In this document: piece by piece, positions 8,714 through 15,034 of the stretch
Layout: each line of letters opens with the position of its first letter
Position numbering within the stretch: position 1 is the first letter of the stretch
Assembly (NCBI GenBank): GCA_026770615.1
Contig: MU631552.1
Location: 23,187 to 40,017, forward strand
Source of the DNA: Pavlovales sp. CCMP2436
Lineage: Eukaryota; Haptophyta; Pavlovophyceae; Pavlovales
DNA: 16,831 nt
Direction: 5' to 3'
Program-made: the position numbers and the translations under genes
The notes under the pieces: generated by a model
Database searches by the model: none
Told to the model about the DNA's origin: nothing
The model's input: the letters and a program-made list of their open reading frames with translations, nothing else

Positions 8714-10153
8714 CTACGGGTTCAGCTGCGCGAGGACGTCGGCCTGATCGGTGACGACGCTGGCCAGCTTGAGCGCGATGCCCCGCATGATGCCCACGGC
8801 AGCCTTCGGGTACTTCTCCTCAAACCCGAGCCACTCCGGCTGCTTGACTACCGCCGCCACGTGCTCCACCACCACCGCGTGCGCCGCGTCGACGAGCCCC
8901 GGCATATCGGCGGCGCAGGCAGTTGTCCGCGCAGAGCGAGTCGCTCACTGCGCGCCCGCACCGCTCGAGCAGGCGCGCCGCCGCCCTCCTCGCCGCTGGG
9001 CAGACCGCGCACCTTGGCCGCGAGGTAGAGCAGCTCGAGCCGCTCGTCGAGGGAGGCCGGGAGCGGCGCGTGGCCCGTTGCGTGCAGCTGGCCGAGCAGC
9101 GCGCGGTGCGCGGCCGACAAGAAGTTCGGGTCGGGCTTGACGACGCCGCTTCGTTCCACTGCCATTGCTGCGTAGCGACGAGTGCGCGAGCAGCAGCCGG
9201 CTGCCGCCAATCCTCTCGCCGTCTTCGCATTCGAACACCACATCGTGCCCCTTCTCCACTCGGCGCGCAGGCCGCAGTTCTCCAGATCGCGCTCTGCAAC
9301 GAGGGCGCAGCTCTTGAGATGCGTGCCCCCCAGCGCGCGCTCGGCGTCGTCCTGCGTCGGGCAGAGCACGCGCAGCGCGGTGCGCACCGCTTCGGCCCAA
9401 CCGCAGCCGGGGGGCGCGTGCACGGCAGCCGCCAGCGTGTCCGCAGCTCCGTACTCCTCTGTCAGCTCGCGCAGCCGCGCATCCGCAGCGAGCTTCTGCA
9501 AAACGTTGCAAGTGTGCTCGCCGGCGCCCGCCCGTATCCGAGCAGGCGCGCGAAGGGCTGACGAGCGCGATCAGCGGCGGCAGCGCGTCCGCGTCCACGA
9601 CAAGCGCGCGGATGAGCGCTTCGGAGGCGAGCCAGAAAATCGCAGCCGTTGCGCTCGCCTTGCCCTTATCGGTGCCAGCGCGCAGCAGCGCGACGAGCAG
9701 TGGCAGCGCGCCCGCCTCCACGATGAGTGCGCAGGTGGGCGCTTCGGAGGCGAGCCATGAAATCGCACCCGCTGCGCTCGCCTTGCTCTCCTTGGTGCTA
9801 GCGCGCAGCAGTGCGACGAGCAGCAGCAGGGCGCCCGCCTCCACGATGAGTGCGCGGGTGGGCGCATCGTTGGTGAGCCATACAATCGCAGCCGCTGCGT
9901 GCTCCTTGCCCTCCTCGGTGCCAGTGCGCAGCAGTGCGATGAGCGGCGGCAGCGCGCCCTCGCCTAGGATGAGCGTGCGGGTGGGCGCATTGGAGGCGAG
10001 CCATGCAATCGCACCCTCTGCGCTCGCCTTGCCCTTCTCTGTGCCAGCGCGCAGCAGTGCGACGAGCAGCGGCAGCGCGCCCGCATCCACGATGAGCGCG
10101 TGGAGGCCCGTATCGGCTCCGGCCTGCTCTGCCAGCGCGGCTGCGGCGCTCGC
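8714..10153 (-). CDS. Armadillo-repeat/BTB protein, frame broken (probable pseudogene)
   Basis: Reading from 10153, the minus strand encodes at least four ARM repeats of 41 residues, each like GALPPLIALLRTGTEEGKEH followed by AAAAIVWL and APTRALIVEA; the DNA period is exactly 123 bp (equivalent points 9599, 9722, 9845, 9968, 10091). After a helical region comes a BTB/POZ start (KGHDVVFECEDGERI, then RLLLAHSS), further BTB sequence (LLGQLHATGHAPLPASLDE, RLELLYLAAKVRGL), then BACK-like LLERCGRAVSDSLCADNCL and a helical tail ending at TAG 8714-8716. ARM plus BTB recalls plant ARIA/ABAP1-type proteins; BTB domains often recruit Cullin-3 ubiquitin ligases. The pieces lie in frames that change near 9550, 9262, 9185, 9000 and 8908, without stops. 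CCAG just before the coding part (10154-10157) could be a splice acceptor. Either a pseudogene or indel errors. Confidence 0.75.
9599..10121 (-). repeat. 123 bp tandem repeat encoding the ARM array
   Basis: Four full units and a partial fifth, with the GATGAG box (GACAAG in the first unit) spaced exactly 123 bp apart. High similarity between units suggests recent unit duplication or gene conversion. Confidence 0.9.
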
Positions 10154-10886
10154 CTGGTTTGTGCGTGCGTGTGGCGAGCAAGCAGCTCCGTGTGAACGCG
10201 ACTAAGTGTCGCAGCCTGCCGTGTCTTGCGCGTGTTGCTGCGTTCGCGCGCAACGCCCCTCCGGCCATATTGCAGCAACGGGTAGGCGAGGAAGGCGAGG
10301 TGCTGGCCGCTGATGCCGCGCTGCGGGCATGGAGGGTGGCAGTTGGTGGCCAAACCGACGAGGCCAAACCGATCCGCACGCTGCTGACACTGACGATCCG
10401 CCTCTAGCTTGTCTCCTGCCTCACCTCGACCATCGACCATACAGTGTGAGCGATAGCGCCAGTGATGCGCGCAGCCTCGAGGACAGCGTCGAGCGAGCGG
10501 GCGCCCACTCGCTCGACGCTGGGCGACCCCGCTGGGCGCCCGCCTTGATCCTCGCCGCGCCGAGACCGAAGGTTCAAACCTCGAGTTGGACACGAGCGCC
10601 CGCCTTATCCGTTACAACTTCCCGGAAGTGCTTTCACATGATCCCGGAACTGTTTCACTCCCAACACCCACTCCCCGAAAGAAAGGCGCCTGATGTAAAC
10701 TGAATTGTCCCGGAATTGTTCCGGGAATTCCGGGGCAAAGGTGTACGGGCTGCTAACTCTCAATTCCTTATTTCTTTTAAACTATATTTAAATAGCGGCT
10801 CAGCATGGTTCAACAGGTGTTGTTCACTCAATGACTTGGTCGACGTCAGACGTTAGTCCTGGCAGCAGGGATGGTAAACTACGACT
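10154..10886. other. Spacer upstream of the ARM-BTB gene
   Basis: If the ARM-BTB gene has upstream exons they should lie here on the minus strand, but none is recognised. A plus-strand open frame (10159-10407) contains the protein-like stretch LARVAAFARNAPPAILQQRV, family unknown. A palindrome with 10 bp arms, GTCGAGCGAG and CTCGCTCGAC, is at 10488-10517. CCGGAA-rich short repeats (10620-10735) resemble 12690-12770. Confidence 0.4.
10731..10774 (+). repeat. Left arm of a distant inverted repeat
   Basis: GGGCTGCTAACTCTCAATTC then CTTATTTCT. The reverse complement of 11564-11605 reads GGGCTGCTAACTCTCAGTTC then CTTATTTTCT, about 80 percent alike over 45 bp. The arms enclose about 790 bp with MITE copy 3 and a retroelement fragment. 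Confidence 0.7.
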
Positions 10887-11057
10887 AACAGGGGATCGCG
10901 GGCAATAAGAAACCGTCGTGTTAAGCAAGTGAGCCTCTTTTTTAAAAATTGTGTATATGCAATTTAAGCAAAATTAAGCATTGTTTGTATGTAAGTTGCT
11001 AAGAAATTCAGCCTCAGCCTCAAAAAGCGCCGTTCTTATTGCCCGCGATCCCCTGTA
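10887..11057. mobile_element. MITE family A, copy 3
   Basis: About 170 bp. The terminal repeats are perfect over 23 bp from CAGGGGATCGCGGGC through GGGCAATAAGAA, and the right end is the exact inverse. Subterminal GTGAGCCTC and CAGCCTCAGCCTC motifs are kept. It has no ORF. It lies just beyond the end of the minus-strand retroelement fragment. Confidence 0.92.
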
Positions 11058-11143
11058 TAGAAAATGGGGCGGCAGGCTGTGGGTCGCAGACGTTCAGATG
11101 AGGTCTCCAATCATGTAGGCGCGGCGGCGGTCAGTCAACCCAG

Positions 11144-11457
11144 CGACGTGTCTAGGCGTCGAACACCGACTGCGTCTCCCTGCGGAGGTGGTATGCGCCT
11201 TCGGCCCACTCGTCGGGGTTGCCGCCGTCGCTGCCGGTGCGTGTGCCGCCGCCGTTGCCGGTGCACTTCATTCGCGCACGCGCAATGATGACCTTGGCGT
11301 GCCCTCGAAGCGCGCACATGCCGATCTCCTGCCGCATTTTTCACAGAAGGGTGCGCGCTTGTGCAGCTGAGGGGGCATCCATGCGGGCTTGGAGCGCTCT
11401 TGCGCCCGTGCTGGCGAGGTCCCCGACGAAGTCTACTAGGTCTTTCTGACCATGTTC
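11144..11457 (-). pseudogene. Retroelement C-terminal fragment
   Basis: The minus-strand translation contains KMRQEIGMCALRGHAKVII, then ARARMKCTG, matching the tail of the nuclease ORF at 14517-14790 (KMRQEIGMCALRGHAKVIIS). Upstream it reads DLVDFVGDLASTGARALQAR, against DLESFVADLASMDSRALQAR there. A TGA at 11341-11343 replaces the Trp of the intact copy. The last part (NPDEWAEGAYHL...SVFDA, stop at 11152) has no clear match. Only the tail is left, so this is a truncated relic of the same retroelement family in opposite orientation. Confidence 0.85.
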
Positions 11458-11566
11458 CCAAAAAAATAAGATAGCTGTGAAACTTCCTTCTAATTCGGTG
11501 CAGAAGATGGCAAATTATAAGGAAGTTTTGCATGTTGCTTAATTTTTTGGGGAACACGGTCAGAAA
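11443..11566. repeat. Foldback element (long imperfect palindrome)
   Basis: The arms TTTCTGACCATGTTCCC plus A-run and T-run plus GGGGAACACGGTCAGAAA pair over about 28 bp, and an inner pair (AAACTTCCTTCTAATT and AATTATAAGGAAGTTT) extends the fold. It looks like a small non-autonomous hairpin element. No clear target duplication is seen. Confidence 0.7.
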
Positions 11567-11605
11567 ATAAGGAACTGAGAGTTAGCAGCCCTTTCACCCT
11601 TGTCC
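11564..11605 (-). repeat. Right arm of the distant inverted repeat
   Basis: Reverse complement of 10731-10774 (see that entry). It directly follows the foldback element. Confidence 0.7.
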
Positions 11606-11892
11606 GGAGTTTTCCACCAATATTCCCGGAAGGCATCCTTGGAACACTGGGAAGTCGCTAATTTAGCTCTATTAATAGGCAGAATAGCACTGCAATCGCA
11701 TTGGATGGCTCTTGTAACTCTCCTGGCTGCTACTCCTCGTCTAATAGGACGCTGAAGTCTGAACACCCGCTTCTCCCTACTCGTCGTCATCCTGCGCAGC
11801 CGCACAGCTCGCACGGCCACAACCTTAGCCACCCCGTAGCGCCGCGCCTTCTCGGCGCGCATTGCGGCCCCAGCAGCTCGACAAAGATCGTG
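11606..11892. other. Spacer without a supported gene
   Basis: Short ORFs on both strands overlap one another and show no motif. Nothing else is recognised. Confidence 0.45.
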
Positions 11893-12054
11893 CCACGTCC
11901 CCGGCTCTTAGAAAAGGCGTAACGTACGGTGAATATCCGTGGGGCCCCGTGGGCCCCCGGGCTATGTGACAAGTTAGTTATATGTTAGTCACATAGGCGC
12001 CTCCGGCGGGGCCCCCGGGGGCCCTGCGGGGCTTTCTAAGAGCCGGCCACGTCC
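11893..12054. mobile_element. hAT-like MITE with 8 bp target duplication
   Basis: A 146 bp element (11901-12046) has perfect 14 bp terminal inverted repeats, CCGGCTCTTAGAAA and its complement, and is flanked by the perfect direct repeat CCACGTCC (11893-11900 and 12047-12054). Eight-base duplications are typical of the hAT superfamily, though P and Merlin elements share the length. The interior is a very GC-rich second inverted repeat (GGGGCCCC...GGGCCCCC blocks) closed by CTATGTGAC and GTCACATAG around an AT-rich loop. It has no coding capacity. Confidence 0.88.
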
Positions 12055-12257
12055 GGGGCCGCTTCTTGCGACGAATTATCGCCGTGAGCCTGCAGCGGAG
12101 TCGGTTTGACCGTTTTTAACCATTTAAAAAAAAATCTTAAATATTTTGAAATATATTTAATTCACGAATAAACTATTCACGAATGAACAATTCAAAGAGT
12201 CTGTGGCCAAGGGTCTGCGGCACATTCTTTCTTTTCTCCATGCACTAACTAGCTACA
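12055..12257. other. AT-rich spacer
   Basis: No gene. It contains an A-run, TAAATATTTTGAAATATATTT and two near-copies of ATTCACGAATAAAC / ATTCACGAATGAAC (about 12160-12190). Confidence 0.5.
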
Positions 12258-12428
12258 TACAGGGGATCGCGGGCAATAAGAAGCCGTAACGTTAAGAAGC
12301 TGAGCCTCGTTTTTTTGCATTTTTTGTATATATTTTAAGCAACTTTAAGCATTGTTTGTATGTAATTTGCTAAGAAGCTCAGCCTCAATCTCAAAATTCG
12401 CCCTTCTTCTTGCCCGCGACCCCCTGTA
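12258..12428. mobile_element. MITE family A, copy 4
   Basis: 171 bp including TA on both sides. The left end is CAGGGGATCGCGGGCAATAA; the right end is its complement with two differences. The internal motifs AAGAAGCTGAGCCTC and AAGAAGCTCAGCCTC are intact. Flanks ACA and TGC do not show a duplication longer than TA. Confidence 0.92.
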
Positions 12429-13080
12429 TGCATTCTGGAGGCATTCCGCCCGACTGCGTGTCTGAGAGCCACCGCGGGCCTAGTCGCTAACTGCCTGTGG
12501 TTTGCCGTTATTATGAATAAATAATTCGGAATATCCGGTACCTTCCAGAATATCAGAGCTTGGGCACAATTCAAGGTAGCTAGTCGACGCAGGAAGGAAC
12601 TTAAGCATCCTAGAGACATTCTGGAGGCGACAGGGTGCCTGGCTGCATGCCTGGGGGCCTATTTGCTTACTGCCGGTGAATAGTCAGTGACTTCCCGGAA
12701 TTCCTGTGATATTGTCAGCGAGAAGTCGCCAAAAAAAAATTCCGGAATTTCCCACACGGAAATCCGGGAACGGGCTCATCACGAAACTTTTTTTGTAAAT
12801 CCCTGGTCACATGGCCTCCCTTCGGACACAACACCAAATTTCGTATGTATCGGTTAACGTAAAAAACAATGACCCGGCCCACTTCGATACAAAACGGTTT
12901 TCACGGTTTCGCATGTACGGTTTCGCCTGACAGCAGAGGATTTACGCGCTTTAATACACATCCCCCCCCCTCCCGCTCTCGACGGCCGCGGCGCGCGCGC
13001 GCCTCGCCCGCCGCCGCCCCGCCCCGAGAGGCTCGCGCGATGGCGGCCAATATCTCGGCGCTGGTCGCGCGCCTGCGCAA
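12429..13080. other. Spacer with diverged short repeats
   Basis: CATTCTGGAGGC is repeated about 190 bp apart (12430 and 12618), each followed by similar GGGCCTA...GCTAACTGCC / GGGCCTA...GCTTACTGCC sequence. CCGGAATT-type short repeats lie at 12690-12770. From about 12958 the GC rises sharply with a C-run. The frame of the downstream nuclease ORF is open from 12955 but has no recognisable homology before about 13081. Confidence 0.5.
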
Positions 13081-14790
13081 GGCCTGTATTCCAAATTCGA
13101 GCAAGAGCTGCTAACGCTCTTCTCCACCGCACGCAAATTTGAGTACTTTGCCCGCCACTGCTACCCGGACCAGGCGCGCGACGCGTGCACACGCTTCGAC
13201 GCGATCATCCACACGCAGGCGACACACGCACTGGGAGTCTCGCTCGACGACGACCAGCTTGCCACTGCCCGCCTCGCACTCCCCCGCCGCTACCGGGGCG
13301 CCGGACTTCGACGCATGGTCGACATCGCGCCCGCCGCCTCCTGTGGCGCCATGACCCAGGCAGCGCTCAACTTCCTTGACATCGTGGACGAGCCGACCGG
13401 CACCATCACGCAGCGCGGCATGCTCGAGCTGCCGCAAGTCGCGCTCGTAGTAGGACGGAACTCCTTCCTGGACATGCGCGCGCATGGCTTGCGGTCATAC
13501 CTGCACTTGCCGCGACCAGGCCTCCCCAGACCGCTACCGCCACCACGGCAGGGACAGGCGTTTCTTCGCTGCTGGCTCGAGATGCAGCAGGAGGCTGGCG
13601 TCGGTGCTGGAGCGATGATCAACGCAGACCAGCCAACCCGTGTGCTACACCTCCCCCCAGAGGAGGCCTGGGCGATGGTGCGCAGGGATCTCACAGGCAA
13701 GCCAAGCCTCAACATGCAGAAGGACCTCACCGAGGACCGCGAGGCTCCGCGGTTTGACGCGCTCAAGATGCGGATCAACGCGCTCCCGCGGGGCGATCGC
13801 GTTGTGCACTTGGTTCGGAGCATCAACCGCAACAGCTCTGCCTGGGTGGCCGCGCTTCCGATTGGCTACGGCGCCTGCACCATCGGCGAGTGGGTGGAGA
13901 TCACAGCACGCTTCTTCGGCGTCCCGAGCCCCATCTGTGTCGGCCTAGCCGCGCGCGGCGCGCGGTTGTTCAACCGCAACATCGACGTGCACGGAGACAA
14001 CATCGTCGCGGCCACCGGGCAGAGCGTCACCGGCGACCACATCTCCAAGCTTAGGCACGATCCGCTCCTCGCCCTCCTGGCTGAGGTTGCTAGGAGAATG
14101 GGTGCGCACGTGCGCAACGAGGCGGGAGACATCTTTGCCTCGGTACTCGCCTCCAACCAGGCCGCGTACCGGCTCTTCTTCGGTGGGGTAGGCCGGCGAC
14201 CCGGGCCGAAGGTCGACCTCTACGCCGAGTACGACCACAAGGGTGGGCGGGCGGTCCCACGACTGCTTGAACTCAAGACCATAGCGTTCTGCAGGACTCG
14301 GTACAGGGACACCGACGGCAACTACCCTGGGCGTGCTGTGGGCAGGCGAGCTGACTCGCTTCCGGTAGAACGCATGGCGAAGCTCATCAAGATTGATCGC
14401 GACTTCTTCCACACGACCCCCAGACAGACTGGCCCGATGCAGGCCCGCGCACAGACCTTCTGCACTGCAGGCGGCCCCGCGTTCGCCGCCCTCGTGATTG
14501 GAGCCTTCGGCGAGTGGTCTGACGACCTGGAATCCTTCGTCGCGGACCTCGCCAGCATGGACTCAAGAGCGCTCCAAGCTCGCATGGGGGCCCCTTCCGC
14601 TGCGCAAGCGCGCAGCACTCTCCTTTGGAAGATGAGACAGGAGATCGGCATGTGCGCACTTCGAGGGCACGCCAAGGTCATCATTTCGCGCGCACGATTG
14701 GAGCGCACCGGCATCGGCACCGCCGCCCTGTGCCCCCCCACCGCCCGCCGACGACGACGGCCCACCGCAGAACTGCCAGCGCCGCGGTGA
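13081..14790 (+). CDS. Retroelement copy 1: RT thumb plus restriction-like nuclease (5'-truncated)
   Basis: The frame is open from 12955 to TGA 14788; the first in-frame ATG is 13315 (491 residues), but the conserved sequence starts earlier, so the ORF is the C-terminal half of a larger RT protein. About 13105-13370 matches the RT thumb region of copy 2: YFARHCYPD, then LALPRRYRGAGLRRM. Counting from 13315, a linker has SSAWVAALPI (174-183) and EWVEITARFFGVPSP (192-206). Then DVHGDN (224-229), TGDH (239-242), RHDPLL (247-252) and Glu269 precede a PD-(D/E)xK core, P298-x-x-D301 and E319-L-K321. This is the restriction-like endonuclease found after RT in some non-LTR elements, where it nicks target DNA for target-primed reverse transcription. 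The usual Cys of the GDH..C knuckle is not seen (GDNIVAATGQ). The tail is shared with the relic at 11144-11457. Confidence 0.8.
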   Translation, partial: GLYSKFEQELLTLFSTARKFEYFARHCYPDQARDACTRFDAIIHTQATHALGVSLDDDQLATARLALPRRYRGAGLRRMVDIAPAASCGAMTQAALNFLDIVDEPTGTITQRGMLELPQVALVVGRNSFLDMRAHGLRSYLHLPRPGLPRPLPPPRQGQAFLRCWLEMQQEAGVGAGAMINADQPTRVLHLPPEEAWAMVRRDLTGKPSLNMQKDLTEDREAPRFDALKMRINALPRGDRVVHLVRSINRNSSAWVAALPIGYGACTIGEWVEITARFFGVPSPICVGLAARGARLFNRNIDVHGDNIVAATGQSVTGDHISKLRHDPLLALLAEVARRMGAHVRNEAGDIFASVLASNQAAYRLFFGGVGRRPGPKVDLYAEYDHKGGRAVPRLLELKTIAFCRTRYRDTDGNYPGRAVGRRADSLPVERMAKLIKIDRDFFHTTPRQTGPMQARAQTFCTAGGPAFAALVIGAFGEWSDDLESFVADLASMDSRALQARMGAPSAAQARSTLLWKMRQEIGMCALRGHAKVIISRARLERTGIGTAALCPPTARRRRRPTAELPAPR

Positions 14791-14806
14791 TGCAGCGGAG
14801 CCCGCC

Positions 14807-15034
14807 ATGCCAACGCGCGCGCCCAACCGCGCGCGCCCGAAAGACGAGTGGGGCTCGGCAGTAGACCATCTCGATGTGATGGATCTGGCCGGGTTCAACG
14901 GCAACGCGCTCTCCATTGACGCGGGCAAGATCCCCCCCGAGCACCGCGAGAACTGGGCTGAGTTCAACACCGAGGTGCTCACTCACCTCCAGCACGCCAC
15001 CACCGACCTCGAGCCGACCGGTGCTACAAGCTGA
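14807..15034 (+). CDS. Retroelement copy 2: short N-terminal ORF
   Basis: 75 codons from ATG 14807 to TGA 15032-15034. It contains KDEWGSAVDHLDVMDLAGFN, then PPEHRENWAEFNTEVLTHLQ. No domain is recognised, but similar acidic helical stretches precede RT in algal elements of this kind. Its stop overlaps the ATG of the RT ORF as TGATG. The downstream frame also reads RADRCYKLMIVAPSFFF across the junction, so this could instead be the start of one long protein broken by a single-base indel near 15005-15030. It begins only 17 bp after the nuclease ORF of copy 1. Confidence 0.55.
   Translation: MPTRAPNRARPKDEWGSAVDHLDVMDLAGFNGNALSIDAGKIPPEHRENWAEFNTEVLTHLQHATTDLEPTGATS

Noticed and set aside
8923..9760. 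Long plus-strand ORFs over the ARM-BTB locus
   Set aside because: They are antisense shadows in GC-rich repeat DNA; the minus strand has the clear ARM and BTB signatures.
10159..10407. Plus-strand ORF upstream of the ARM-BTB gene as a real gene
   Set aside because: The sequence is somewhat protein-like, but there is no recognised domain, no splice or start support and no homologue within the window; mentioned only in the spacer entry.
13290..14412. Long minus-strand ORFs opposite the nuclease ORF
   Set aside because: Ser/Arg-rich shadows with no motif; the plus strand carries the RT-thumb and PD-(D/E)xK signatures.
14807..14880. KDEWGSAVDHL compared with PDEWAEGAYHL of the relic near 11190, as evidence that the tail and head belong to one continuous protein
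   Set aside because: Only a handful of residues match and the distance from the shared tail differs greatly; the duplicated thumb region explains the layout better.
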